Shown here in pieces: positions 46,943-56,481 of a stretch of DNA of 64,000 nt; the stretch's first letter is position 1; every line of letters begins with the position of its first letter. The notes beneath the pieces are model-generated. The model was not told the DNA's origin. It worked only from the letters and a program-made list of their open reading frames with translations, and searched no databases. This DNA comes from Acinetobacter shaoyimingii. Its GTDB lineage: Bacteria; Pseudomonadota; Gammaproteobacteria; Pseudomonadales; Moraxellaceae. A program made the position numbers and the translations under genes. The stretch lies in assembly GCF_011578045.1 (NCBI RefSeq), contig NZ_CP049801.1, positions 310,001 to 374,000 on the forward strand. The letters are read 5' to 3'.

Positions 46943-48751
46943 TTATGGCTCCATTGGCTTTAATTGATCGTCATCAATTTGATGATCTATCGTATTTTTT
47001 TGATCTTGAATCTGTTGCTGTTTATACGGGGAAATATGTTCACCTTCCAAAGTTTTCGGGCTAATCATATAAGGAATGAAATGTGCATTGGCATCATTGT
47101 TTTCACCACCGTATTTGGTTTCAGGAATATATGCTGGATCAAAAGGTTGAACGCTAATGACTTCTTTATTTTCATCCGTCTTTAAAATGTGCTGTTGATA
47201 TAATAATGCATCATTTAACTGTGCAGTGGTTTTCTGCATATAATTCAGAATTTGCGGTGCGCAAACCACATAGAGGCTTAAGCCAATTAAGAATAAATAA
47301 ATGGTGAGATCATTACGTGGTGGTGCAATTTCAGGAATTTTGGCATATTCATCAAAAGCTTTCTCATTCGGATTATTTTCAGGGGTAGTTGCACGCCAGA
47401 ACAGAATTAGACCGACACGTGTAAACGCCAAAATACTCAGTAAACTGGTCACGAGTACTATGACAATAATCAAAATTTGATAACTTGATGTTGCTGTGGT
47501 TTGTAAAATGAGGACTTTGCCTAAGAAACCACTAAACGGTGGAAGACCTGCCATCATCAGAGCAATAACGAAGAAACACACAGAAATGACCGTATTTTGT
47601 TTCATCTTAGGCGCAACTTTTATATGGTCTTTATATTCACCGCGTTGTGATGTGATCCAACCACAAAGTAAATATAATGATGCTGCAATAATTGTACTAT
47701 GCACCATGTAGTACAAGCCTGCCGACCAAGCATCTTGCGTCATTAAAGACAGCGCGATAATGATGGTTCCCACAGATGATAGCACCATAAAACCCACAAA
47801 GCGTCTTAAGCGTTCTGCGCCAATTGCGCCAATTGCACCATAAAGTGTCGTGATTAAACCAACAAGTAATAGGCAATTGCTGAGAATAGTTTGTGCAAAA
47901 TCATCATTAAAAACTGTACCGTTGACCCGTAGAATTGCATAGATCCCGACTTTGGTCATGATAGTAAAGAATGCGGCGACTGGCGTTGTTGCGACAGCAT
48001 AGGTTTTAGGGAGCCAAAAACCGACAGGTAAAATCGCGGCTTTAATTGCAAAGACCACAAATAACAACAATCCACCTGCAACAGCTAGCTTGTGCTGATC
48101 TGGTTCCAGCAAAGGTAATAGACGGTTAACATCCGCCATATTTAAGCTACCCACACTCCCATAGATCATGCCTAATCCAATCAGGAATAGGGCAGAGGCT
48201 AGGAGGTTAATGGTGACGTAGTGGATACCCAGTTGAAAGCGTGCTCGACCTTGTCCGTGTAATAGCAGCACATAAGATGCCATAAGCAAAATTTCAAAGA
48301 ACACGAACAGGTTAAATAAGTCACCGGTTAGGAATGCACCACACAAGCCCATGAGTAAGAAATGACTCATCGCATGGAAATATCGTCCACGAGCATCCCA
48401 TTGTTTACTGGCAAACCAAATCAAAGGCGTTGCGAGTACATAAGTGAGTACAAGCATCAATGCAGATAAGCGATCTAAGACCAAGACAATCCCAAAAGGT
48501 GCTGTCCATTCGCTGAGTTGATAGACCTGAATCGCACCCGTGTTGGCGTGGAGTAAATAACTGATTGCTGTCGCAAGTCCAAGCACAGCAGATACTAAGC
48601 TAATTCCACGGCGCCAAGGCTGTCTCCAATCATGTGATAGAGAGCCTGCTCCTGGGTTGCCTAAAATGACCAAAATAAATGCTGTAAATGCAGGAATTAA
48701 AATACTCATGATTGGTGCATGAGCGTGCCAAAAATCTAAAAAGTTCATCAT
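46943..48751 (-). CDS. mrpD: Monovalent cation/proton antiporter subunit D
   Basis: 602 residues, homologous to proton-pumping subunits of complex I (NuoM/N type). About fourteen helices, with LFVFFEILLMASYVLLL (key Glu) and FAIKAAILPVGFWLPKTYA (key Lys) visible. Unusually, about 95 polar residues follow the last helix (from QKTTAQLNDALL to DDDQLKPMEP), Asp/Gln-rich and probably disordered in the cytoplasm. Start overlaps the mrpC stop by one base. Confidence 0.93.
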   Translation of the reverse strand: MMNFLDFWHAHAPIMSILIPAFTAFILVILGNPGAGSLSHDWRQPWRRGISLVSAVLGLATAISYLLHANTGAIQVYQLSEWTAPFGIVLVLDRLSALMLVLTYVLATPLIWFASKQWDARGRYFHAMSHFLLMGLCGAFLTGDLFNLFVFFEILLMASYVLLLHGQGRARFQLGIHYVTINLLASALFLIGLGMIYGSVGSLNMADVNRLLPLLEPDQHKLAVAGGLLLFVVFAIKAAILPVGFWLPKTYAVATTPVAAFFTIMTKVGIYAILRVNGTVFNDDFAQTILSNCLLLVGLITTLYGAIGAIGAERLRRFVGFMVLSSVGTIIIALSLMTQDAWSAGLYYMVHSTIIAASLYLLCGWITSQRGEYKDHIKVAPKMKQNTVISVCFFVIALMMAGLPPFSGFLGKVLILQTTATSSYQILIIVIVLVTSLLSILAFTRVGLILFWRATTPENNPNEKAFDEYAKIPEIAPPRNDLTIYLFLIGLSLYVVCAPQILNYMQKTTAQLNDALLYQQHILKTDENKEVISVQPFDPAYIPETKYGGENNDANAHFIPYMISPKTLEGEHISPYKQQQIQDQKNTIDHQIDDDQLKPMEP

Positions 48752-49116
48752 TAAGGCTCGTCCTCACGTGGATCACTATTGATGATGTCTTCTTTAGAGT
48801 CGACGTGATCGGTTCCTGATTCATAACGGCTACGCAGTGCCAACTGTACAATAAAGGCTGTGGTTGCAAAGCCAATCACAATGGCTGTTAATACTAAGGC
48901 TTGTGGCAAAGGATCAGTCACATGGCTGGTATTGGTGAGTACTGCAGGTGCATTGACTTGCACACGACCCATGGCAAATAAAAATAAATTGACGGCATAA
49001 CCAATCATGGCAAGACCCAAAACCACAGGGAATGTACGACCTCGTAGAATGAGGTAAATGCCAGTAGCGACTAATAATCCAATACCTGAAGCCAGTAAAA
49101 ATTCTAAACTAATCAT
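48751..49116 (-). CDS. mrpC: Monovalent cation/proton antiporter subunit C
   Basis: 121 residues, NuoK-like, three helices: ISLEFLLASGIGLLVATGIY, VLGLAMIGYAVNLFLF and ALVLTAIVIGFATTAFIV. The acidic C-terminal tail (KEDIINSDPREDEP) is longer than minimal. It starts 3 bp after the mrpA/B stop. Confidence 0.93.
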   Translation of the reverse strand: MISLEFLLASGIGLLVATGIYLILRGRTFPVVLGLAMIGYAVNLFLFAMGRVQVNAPAVLTNTSHVTDPLPQALVLTAIVIGFATTAFIVQLALRSRYESGTDHVDSKEDIINSDPREDEP

Positions 49117-49119
49117 CTT

Positions 49120-51957
49120 TTACCCCTTTGGCACTGGACCAGTCATGCTGGTATTTCTAGAGTCACCCAGTACTGAAATCAGTAGCATGGTTGCACCTAC
49201 AACAGTTAAATACACACCAAGGTCAAATGCAGCAGCAGACGCTAAATGCATTTTTCCAAGAATAACGGGTTCAATATAAATGTGTGCGCTGGTCAAGAAA
49301 GGACGCCCCCATAACCATGCTGCTAGACCTGTAATACCAGCAATCACTAAACCAAAACCTATCCAAATCTCGTATAAGCGTCCAGATTTCGCTTTCAGCA
49401 TTTGTTCAGCTTGATCTTGTCCTAGTGCAATATATTGAATGACCAAGGCCATAGACGTGATCAGACCTGCAATAAATCCACCACCAGGTAAATTATGACC
49501 ACGAAGGAATATATATAAACTCACCACAAGGGCGATCGGAAGTACCCAAGATGCCGTAATACGGAACATGAGTGGAGAAGGATTAAAACGGTATGTTAAG
49601 CCTTGGGTCATGACCGTGCCGTGGGCACGCATACCATCCATCATACAGAGCGCACCAATGGCTGCGATGCCTAAAACTGTAATCTCACCAAAGGTATCAA
49701 ATCCACGGAAATCAACCAAAATCACGTTGACCACGTTTGATCCACCGCCCAATGGCAACGATTGTTGAATAAAGAACCAAGAAATTGAATTGTGATCACG
49801 GGTTAAGATAAGCCAAGCAATCCAGCCAACACCTAGCCCTCCTCCAATAGCAATCACTGCATCTCGCCAACGACGCGTTTGTGATGATTCGTACGGAGTC
49901 AATTGTGGCAGGAGTGACAAGCTCATTAGCAATAATACGGTGGTCACCACATCGACTGTAATTTGTGTTAAAGCTAAGTCTGGTGCAGACAAGGTGACAA
50001 AGACTAGGGTAACCACTAAGCCGACTGCGCCACTAATCAGTACCGCTTTAATGCGTTCATGATGGAACCACAGCATCATCCAACATGCAGAGAACAACAA
50101 TAACCACAGCACAATTGCTAATATTGGCGCATGGCTAAGTTCACGTGTTCCCGTAAAAATACCATTGCCATACAGTGGAATGGTGACCATCACAATTGAG
50201 AAAATCACAATCCAGAGTAAATAATTTTGTAATGAACCTGTTTCTGTCGCGCGTTTAATTTTGCGAGAGTACGTCAGCAAGTACTTTAAGAAATCTTCAA
50301 AGAGTAATTTGCCTTGTAGTTTTCCGAGTAAAGGATCTAAATCAATGTCACGGATCTTACCGCCTTTAGCGAGAGCAAAGTAGAAAATGATTCCACCTAT
50401 GAGCGCAATCGCACTCATCAATAGCGGTAAATTAAATCCATGCCAAATGGCTAAATGCACACCTTCAAATTCAGGTTGATTAATGCTGGCACGCGTTCCT
50501 GCATTGACAAAATTTTGCACCAAAAGCGCAGGTAAAATACCGACAGCAATGCACAGTGTTGCCAAAAATATAGCGGGTGCGCGCATGCCAATAGGCGGCT
50601 CATGGGCATTTTTTTTCGGTACGTCTCGTCCGATATCACCATCGAAAAATACACCGTGAACCAAGCGGGCAGAGTATGCCACCGCAAACAGTCCTGCCAT
50701 GGTCGCGACAAAAGCCGCAAATACCGCTAAACCGCCAGATAGATTTGCCAAGAGTTCAGTGAAGAACATTTCTTTGGACAGGAAACCGTTGGTTAGTGGT
50801 ACGCCTGCCATAGCAGCTGCAGTAATCATGGTTAATGTTGCAGTAAAAGGCAGCAGTTGCCAAACACCACTGAGCTTTCTTAAATCACGTGTTCCTGTTT
50901 CATGATCAATAATACCCGCAATCATAAACAGGGCGGCTTTGAAGGTTGCGTGGTTAATAATATGGAAAATGGCTGCGGCAACTGCAAGAGGTGAACCTAA
51001 ACCAAGTAAACATACAATCAAGCCTAAATGACTGATGGTTGAGTAAGCCAATAAGCCTTTTAAATCTTCTTTAAAAATAGCGAAGAATGCGGCCATACAT
51101 AGCGTTAGCAGACCAATACTGGTGACTAAGCCGTGATACAGCGCAGAGCCAACAAAAATAGGCATTAAACGTGCGAGTAAAAATATCCCCGCTTTGACCA
51201 TAGTCGCGGAGTGTAAATATGCCGAGACAGGCGTTGGTGCAGCCATGGCATTGGGTAACCAGAAGTGAAAAGGAAATTGCGCACTTTTGGTGAAGGCACC
51301 CAATAAAACCAAAATTAAAACGGGAATAAAGAGAGAACTGGACTGAATGGTGTCAGTCATAGTCACAATCTGGTCAATCTCGTAAGTATTGGTAATCTGC
51401 CCCAACAGAATAAAACCACCGAGCATGGCAAGACCACCCATACCGGTAATGGTCAGTGCCATGCGTGCGCCACGCTGCGCAGCATCATAATTATTCCAAT
51501 ACCCCACCAATAGAAAGGAAGAAATACTGGTCAATTCCCAGAACACTAATAAAATGATTAAGTTATTACTGAGAGAAATCCCCAACATTGCTGCCATAAA
51601 CAGCATGAGTAGGGCATAAAGTTTATTGAGAGAATTTCGAGGATTTAAATAATAATATGCATAAATGTAGATGAGTGTGCCAATACCCGTGATGAGTAAA
51701 GCAAAAATTAAACCGAGTGCATCTAAACGAAAACTAAAATTAATACCCAGTTGAGGAAGCCACGACCACTGCTCTGAGAGAACAACACCATTGAGGACTT
51801 GCTTGGCTTGAGTCAGTAACAAAATGAAGCTTGTTAAACTGACTCCAATTGCCCCTAAAGCTGTTACCCCACGAGAGAATCTTTTCAGCCACAGGACCAG
51901 GAAAGTGCCAAGTATTAACGGTAATAATATAATAATCGGTAGCACACTTGTATCCAT
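49120..51957 (-). CDS. mrpA: Monovalent cation/proton antiporter, fused subunits A and B
   Basis: 945 residues. Residues 1 to ~780 are MrpA, a NuoL-like pump with VFWELTSISSFLLVGYW and PFHFWLPNAMAAPTPVSAYLHSAT-type blocks (cut here: PFHFWLPNAMAAPTPVSAY). The C-terminal ~160 residues (ITASWVLPIALVVSLYIFLR, HNLPGGGFIAGL) are MrpB. The A-B fusion is the Pha/Sha group 2 arrangement. The complex exports Na+ or K+ in exchange for several protons, for pH and salt homeostasis. First gene of the operon; 524 bp of upstream DNA holds its control region. Confidence 0.94.
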   Translation of the reverse strand: MDTSVLPIIILLPLILGTFLVLWLKRFSRGVTALGAIGVSLTSFILLLTQAKQVLNGVVLSEQWSWLPQLGINFSFRLDALGLIFALLITGIGTLIYIYAYYYLNPRNSLNKLYALLMLFMAAMLGISLSNNLIILLVFWELTSISSFLLVGYWNNYDAAQRGARMALTITGMGGLAMLGGFILLGQITNTYEIDQIVTMTDTIQSSSLFIPVLILVLLGAFTKSAQFPFHFWLPNAMAAPTPVSAYLHSATMVKAGIFLLARLMPIFVGSALYHGLVTSIGLLTLCMAAFFAIFKEDLKGLLAYSTISHLGLIVCLLGLGSPLAVAAAIFHIINHATFKAALFMIAGIIDHETGTRDLRKLSGVWQLLPFTATLTMITAAAMAGVPLTNGFLSKEMFFTELLANLSGGLAVFAAFVATMAGLFAVAYSARLVHGVFFDGDIGRDVPKKNAHEPPIGMRAPAIFLATLCIAVGILPALLVQNFVNAGTRASINQPEFEGVHLAIWHGFNLPLLMSAIALIGGIIFYFALAKGGKIRDIDLDPLLGKLQGKLLFEDFLKYLLTYSRKIKRATETGSLQNYLLWIVIFSIVMVTIPLYGNGIFTGTRELSHAPILAIVLWLLLFSACWMMLWFHHERIKAVLISGAVGLVVTLVFVTLSAPDLALTQITVDVVTTVLLLMSLSLLPQLTPYESSQTRRWRDAVIAIGGGLGVGWIAWLILTRDHNSISWFFIQQSLPLGGGSNVVNVILVDFRGFDTFGEITVLGIAAIGALCMMDGMRAHGTVMTQGLTYRFNPSPLMFRITASWVLPIALVVSLYIFLRGHNLPGGGFIAGLITSMALVIQYIALGQDQAEQMLKAKSGRLYEIWIGFGLVIAGITGLAAWLWGRPFLTSAHIYIEPVILGKMHLASAAAFDLGVYLTVVGATMLLISVLGDSRNTSMTGPVPKG

Positions 51958-52481
51958 TGTATTGCATAGGTCGAAACCTATAATGAGTTTTATCTTTCAA
52001 AGATTTGAGGATACCAAAGAGTCATCCAAGTACTTAAATTTTGAAAGCCGAACTGTTTTAAATTCAAACAAAAAAAAGTTGTGTTGCGCAACTTGATATA
52101 AATACTAAAAAAATGAATGCAAAAAACATGACATTTTTGCAAGATTGAATAGGTTTTTGACATTTTACAAAGGTTAGCGAGTAAATTTTTTGTTCCCGAA
52201 GGATAATTGCTAAAACAGTCCTAAATTTCGTTATGAATCATAACAAAGGAAATCGCCTTTATTTTCGTTTCATGACTGATTTGAGTTTGTTTTAGCCGAT
52301 AACGCAACGCATGGCTAGAATGTCAATTTAACCGATAAACATCTTATTACATGAACAAAATAACATCAACTTTTTTGGTGATAAAACTCACATTTTTAAT
52401 CATTTTAATTGATGCTAATACATAAGAAAATTCAATTAAATTTCATATCATTTTTTTGGTCTTGTATAGCCAGTGGGGCAG
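51958..52481. other. Long intergenic region upstream of the Mrp operon
   Basis: 524 bp without a credible gene. It contains the perfect 15-nt palindrome at 52230-52244 and AT-rich runs. A plus-strand TTGACA near 52156 has no gene downstream. No terminator was recognised after the ATPase gene that ends at 52482, so read-through into the Mrp operon is possible. Confidence 0.4.
52230..52244. promoter_or_regulatory. Perfect palindrome upstream of the Mrp operon
   Basis: GTTATGAATCATAAC: 7-bp arms around a single central base, 273 nt before the mrpA start codon. Candidate binding site for a dimeric regulator; identity unknown. Confidence 0.4.
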
Positions 52482-53855
52482 TTAAATCATCTTGGTTGAG
52501 ATATTGTCATCACCCACTATGAGTTGAATAAATTCATGTTGTTGTTCTGGGCTAAGATACTGAAATTGTTCATAAGTTGATTGGACTGCATCGGGCACAG
52601 CTTGAGGTTCAATAAGTGCATCTATACTTGGGCTTATTTCATGCAACAAATCTTGATAAATATCATTTAAATTTGTGCGATGTTCAGCTAAAGAGACGTC
52701 ATGAATCATTTTATGATCTAATTTTAAATACTGATATGTATCAGCAAATTCGAGTAGATCTTCACTTTGACCCGTGACAATGATTTGTAATTGAGGAAAG
52801 GCCTGATGCAAACGTTCTAAGATGTTTTGACGCATGGTTTGATCCAACTGCGTATCGATATTGTCTATCAGTAAAACGCCTTCACCCTCTAAGCTTGGAT
52901 AGAGGCTATTTGGATTTAATAAACAGAGTCTGCGTACGACATCGCCCACTAAAGCTATCCAATTACGCATTGAACTTGATAGCTGTTGAAAAGGAACAGC
53001 TTGGTCCTTATAGGTCACCATCAACTGTAATTTCGGTAAATAATCCAAATACAAATCTGTAATTTCAGGGAAAATAATGTTTAAAGATTTTTTCAGCGCC
53101 AATATACACGGTGAATGCAGTTGAGGTTGATGATTTGAAAACGTCTGTTGTAAATCATTTTTTTCGCCATCTTCAGCTTCATTTTTGAGGTTATGATCTT
53201 TTAAAATTTGCTGAAATAGCTGCGCCGTTTGAGCATTTTCAATGTCAGATATTTCACGGAACCATTCAAAAAAACGAGCAAAAGTTGTGTAGGGGATGGC
53301 GACCAATTCGTAAGCTGAATGATTTAAGAAAACGCTTGGGTTGTTTTTACTCAGTAAATTAATTTCACTGACGAAACGATCGCTAGGAAAGTACGCAATC
53401 ATGGGCAAGCCTTGTAATGGATCTTGTTGTATCGCTTTTAAGTACAGATGAACCAATTGTTCCAGTTGATCAGCATCGACTTTACTATGTCCAATACCAC
53501 TGGTATTTAAGGTTTTATACAGTTGCCAAGATGCCAGTGAAAGATCTGTTTCTTGTGTCGATGTACTTTCTTTGAGTTGACCAATTTCAGCATTAAACTC
53601 GACTTGAATTTCAATTTTTGATTGCACTTTGTCACGCATAATGTCTGAGTCAAGCATCACCACACCTGCGGTACGCATGTCTTTTAAGCGAGAAGAAAAC
53701 CAAGTCAAAGATTGATAAATATTTTTAATAATAGCTGTCTTACCAGAGGCTTGGTCACCTAAAATCACGGTAATGGGTTTATCGTGATATTTAAAATCAA
53801 TTTTTAAATCTGCAAAGTGGTAGCAATGACGTAAACGTAGAGAATGAATTTTCAT
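52482..53855 (-). CDS. SMC/RecF-like AAA ATPase with degenerate catalytic motifs
   Basis: 457 residues, resembling the COG3950-type ATP-binding proteins. Walker A is intact (GDQASGKT, residues 33-40), preceded by the typical RLRHCYHFADLKIDF edge strand. The later motifs are altered: LSSSMRNWIALVGDVVRR lacks the signature Gly, Walker B reads LLIDNID (Asn332 where the catalytic Glu is expected), and the switch region reads TGQSEDLL (Gln363 for His). It may therefore bind ATP without normal hydrolysis. No TOPRIM or HNH domain is seen. AGGTG precedes the ATG. It follows a helicase gene by 47 bp on the same strand, so the two are probably one unit acting on DNA ends or in defence or repair (inferred). 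Confidence 0.75.
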   Translation of the reverse strand: MKIHSLRLRHCYHFADLKIDFKYHDKPITVILGDQASGKTAIIKNIYQSLTWFSSRLKDMRTAGVVMLDSDIMRDKVQSKIEIQVEFNAEIGQLKESTSTQETDLSLASWQLYKTLNTSGIGHSKVDADQLEQLVHLYLKAIQQDPLQGLPMIAYFPSDRFVSEINLLSKNNPSVFLNHSAYELVAIPYTTFARFFEWFREISDIENAQTAQLFQQILKDHNLKNEAEDGEKNDLQQTFSNHQPQLHSPCILALKKSLNIIFPEITDLYLDYLPKLQLMVTYKDQAVPFQQLSSSMRNWIALVGDVVRRLCLLNPNSLYPSLEGEGVLLIDNIDTQLDQTMRQNILERLHQAFPQLQIIVTGQSEDLLEFADTYQYLKLDHKMIHDVSLAEHRTNLNDIYQDLLHEISPSIDALIEPQAVPDAVQSTYEQFQYLSPEQQHEFIQLIVGDDNISTKMI

Positions 53856-53902
53856 GATACACCTGCAGATTCTGTTTGTATTTTTAGTGATCAGCAGTTG
53901 GA

Positions 53903-55396
53903 TTATGCACTCATTGGACTTTTTACGGTGCTTTTCAGTTTCAATTGCTGAACTAAATCGTAGATATGGTGAATATTTAAACTTAGTTTAGCACGAGTAC
54001 AAGCGACGTATAATAATCTTAATTCTTCATCTGTAATTTTATGTTCAAGACCATTGATCTTAAACTGATAGTCATCTTCCAGATGCACACGATTCCATTC
54101 TAAACCTTTGGCTTTATGCGCCGTTGAAATGACATAGTCTGCCTGTTCAATTGGGGTGATTTTTGCCAAAGCTTTTTTCAATGGGGCTGTACCATGATCA
54201 TCAACCAATTTCACCAAAGGTTTAATGTCACTACCGTCATTGGTTTCGCAATATTCATGGACATCATGCCAAGAGTTAAACCAAGCGAGTTCAGGCACAT
54301 CGACCACACGTTTACCTTGTTTCAGTAGACTGGCTGCATCGACAAAACGGTTTAACTTGGCATGGTCAGCTTGTAAGCTGACTTTATCGCCTTGAACCAA
54401 GCCAGAGAGTAAAAGCTCCATCGCACGGGCATTGGTACGACATAAAATCGCATCTCGCTGTTTGGTATGTGGTTTATTAACCACTTTGGAATTCATTTCC
54501 GCATTGCCAATCAAAGGCACGGTTTCATCCAATGCACCTAAAATACGATTGGCGACATCAGCAATGGCATCGCCAAAACGAAACGAGGTCGTTAAGCGTG
54601 ATTCTGGTAAAGGCATTTGTTGCATGGCATTGACTGCTCCACGCCAAGCATAAATTTGTTGATGTGCATCGCCCACATAAATCACTTGGGTACTGCGCTG
54701 TTTCAGTAAAATTCCAAGCATCAGTGGATCAGCATCTTGCGCTTCGTCAAACAGCACATAATCGGCAGGAATAAAAGGATCGGACAACGCCCAAAGTTTC
54801 AGATAAATATCATGACCGATACCTGCCTGATGATTTGGATCAATTGACTCTAGCCAACGACGTTCAACCGCAGGGTATAAGTGCTTTTGTAAGTGTTCGA
54901 TATCGTCTGCATGTAACCAGCTTGGCGCCTGGATATGTCGTGGAGCAGGGTACTGCGAACTGGTTGAGCAGAAATAGCTCACCGCATTGGCGACTAAACT
55001 TGCCAATCGACTCGGCATGAGCGCATATTTTTCATAACGACCACCCATTAAACGACGCAGTGTAATGGGTTCTAAACGATATTCTTTAGCAATAAAACTA
55101 GGACTTAAACGAGGTAAACGTAGTTTGTCTGTTACACCGCGGGGCACACTGCGAAAAGCAAGTGAGTGAAAGGTACGACAGTCGACATTTTGATGGAATT
55201 TATTTTGTGCTTCAGACGCAATCGCTTTATTGAAAGCCAAATACATACCACGACGGTTTTGCATCGCATCACTGACAAGTTTCAGTGTGGTGGTTTTTCC
55301 TGTACCTGCATAAGCGATAACTTTAAAAGATTCACCTTTACGAGCCTGCTCGATGGCAAATTGTTGTTCTAATGTCGCTTGAATAAGTTCTGGCAC
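53903..55396 (-). CDS. UvrD/PcrA-like SF1 DNA helicase
   Basis: 497 residues, compact superfamily 1A helicase. Motif I AGTGKTT (30-36), motif Ia-like YLAFNKAIA, motif II DEAQD (217-221), motif III GDAHQQIYAWRGA (242-254), motif IV LTTSFRFG, motif V TAHKAKGLEW and motif VI RLLYVACTRAK are all intact. It is shorter than UvrD (about 720) and closer in size to Fbh1-like or GajB-like helicases. Start is GTG 55396; there is no good ribosome-binding site and no earlier ATG. The next gene is a divergent RecF-like ATPase, which suggests a partnership. Expected to unwind 3'-tailed DNA. Confidence 0.88.
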   Translation of the reverse strand: MPELIQATLEQQFAIEQARKGESFKVIAYAGTGKTTTLKLVSDAMQNRRGMYLAFNKAIASEAQNKFHQNVDCRTFHSLAFRSVPRGVTDKLRLPRLSPSFIAKEYRLEPITLRRLMGGRYEKYALMPSRLASLVANAVSYFCSTSSQYPAPRHIQAPSWLHADDIEHLQKHLYPAVERRWLESIDPNHQAGIGHDIYLKLWALSDPFIPADYVLFDEAQDADPLMLGILLKQRSTQVIYVGDAHQQIYAWRGAVNAMQQMPLPESRLTTSFRFGDAIADVANRILGALDETVPLIGNAEMNSKVVNKPHTKQRDAILCRTNARAMELLLSGLVQGDKVSLQADHAKLNRFVDAASLLKQGKRVVDVPELAWFNSWHDVHEYCETNDGSDIKPLVKLVDDHGTAPLKKALAKITPIEQADYVISTAHKAKGLEWNRVHLEDDYQFKINGLEHKITDEELRLLYVACTRAKLSLNIHHIYDLVQQLKLKSTVKSPMSA

Positions 55397-55555
55397 AGTC
55401 GTTTAAAGTCTTTAAGTTGAGTCAAAATTGATCAGCTAGTATAGCAAGAATTTAGTCTCTAGATGCTGATAAATTCAGACGAAACGACGTCATTTGTCTT
55501 TTTATGCAAATGGATATCGTGCGTAAATTGCAAGTCGCGTTGATTGTGAAGAATT

Positions 55556-55583
55556 TTAAAAAGCCACGTAAAACGTGGCTTTA
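55556..55583 (-). terminator. Rho-independent terminator of hisIE
   Basis: AGCCACGT and ACGTGGCT with a 3-nt loop, followed on the minus strand by TTTTTAAAA, 29 nt past the hisIE stop codon. Confidence 0.88.
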
Positions 55584-55609
55584 TTGTGTCATTCTTTTTT
55601 ATGACAAGA

Positions 55610-56392
55610 TTAGTGCTGACGATTTGCTTTTTCCACTAAACCCGAAAGACCTTGGCGACGTGCCAATTCGTTTAATACCAATTGAATATCGAGGTCGAAA
55701 TAACCCAACATCACGATGGTGTGGAACCACACATCAGCAACTTCATAGATCAAATCGTTTTTATTGTCTTCATTGGCTTCAGTTTTGAAATCTTTCGCAG
55801 CAATCACCGTTTCAAAACTTTCTTCACCAATTTTTTCCAAGATTTTATTTAAACCTTTATGGTAAAGCTTCGCCACGTAAGATGAATCAGGATCAGCCGA
55901 CTTACGCTCTGCCATCATTTGACCCAAATAGCTCAACACATCGACTTGTTCAGCTTGTGCAGTTGAGGCATTCATCGCTTGAGTGTGTGCATTACCTGAT
56001 TTCTCACCGTAGATTTGATTTGGATCTTTCAGCTGAGCATCGACAATTTCCCAGCCATTTGGGGTGAGTTTGCGATAGAAGCAAGATTCACGACCCGTAT
56101 GGCAGGCAATGCCACCGTGCTGTTCAATTTGCAGTACGATCACGTCTGCATCACAGTCTAAACGGATTTCATAGACAGTTTGAAAATGTCCTGATTCTTC
56201 TCCTTTGTGCCAAAGTTTGTTGCGGGAGCGTGAGAAATAAACCGCCTGATTTTTTTCAGCAGTTAAAGCCAAAGCTTCGCGGTTCATCCAAGCCACCATC
56301 AAAATCCGACCTGTTTGATGATGTTGTGCAATAGCAGGAATAAGACCTTGTTCGTTAAATTTTACTTCATCGAGCCATTGCAAATTGTACAT
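55610..56392 (-). CDS. hisIE: Bifunctional phosphoribosyl-AMP cyclohydrolase / phosphoribosyl-ATP pyrophosphatase
   Basis: 260 residues. HisI domain: [28 protein letters not shown] and [11 protein letters not shown] with the zinc Cys/His set. HisE domain: [15 protein letters not shown] and [16 protein letters not shown] with the MazG-like acidic residues. It catalyses steps 2 and 3 of histidine synthesis. A linker of ~40 residues ([18 protein letters not shown]) joins the domains, longer than usual. No other his gene is nearby. Confidence 0.95.
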   Translation of the reverse strand: MYNLQWLDEVKFNEQGLIPAIAQHHQTGRILMVAWMNREALALTAEKNQAVYFSRSRNKLWHKGEESGHFQTVYEIRLDCDADVIVLQIEQHGGIACHTGRESCFYRKLTPNGWEIVDAQLKDPNQIYGEKSGNAHTQAMNASTAQAEQVDVLSYLGQMMAERKSADPDSSYVAKLYHKGLNKILEKIGEESFETVIAAKDFKTEANEDNKNDLIYEVADVWFHTIVMLGYFDLDIQLVLNELARRQGLSGLVEKANRQH

Positions 56393-56481
56393 AGGATTTC
56401 ACCAAATAGAGGATTAAAAAAAGCGCCACAAAAAAATGCAGCGCTTTAGTTTAAGCGATTTCCATGCATAGAGGAAAATTT

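Noticed and set aside
51824..52096. 90-residue plus-strand open frame over the mrpA start
   Set aside because: Antisense to a well-supported gene for about half its length, with low-complexity Lys/Ser composition.
52482..55396. Calling the helicase-ATPase pair canonical Gabija
   Set aside because: The ATPase has no visible TOPRIM domain, is shorter than GajA, has altered ATPase motifs, and the gene order is reversed.
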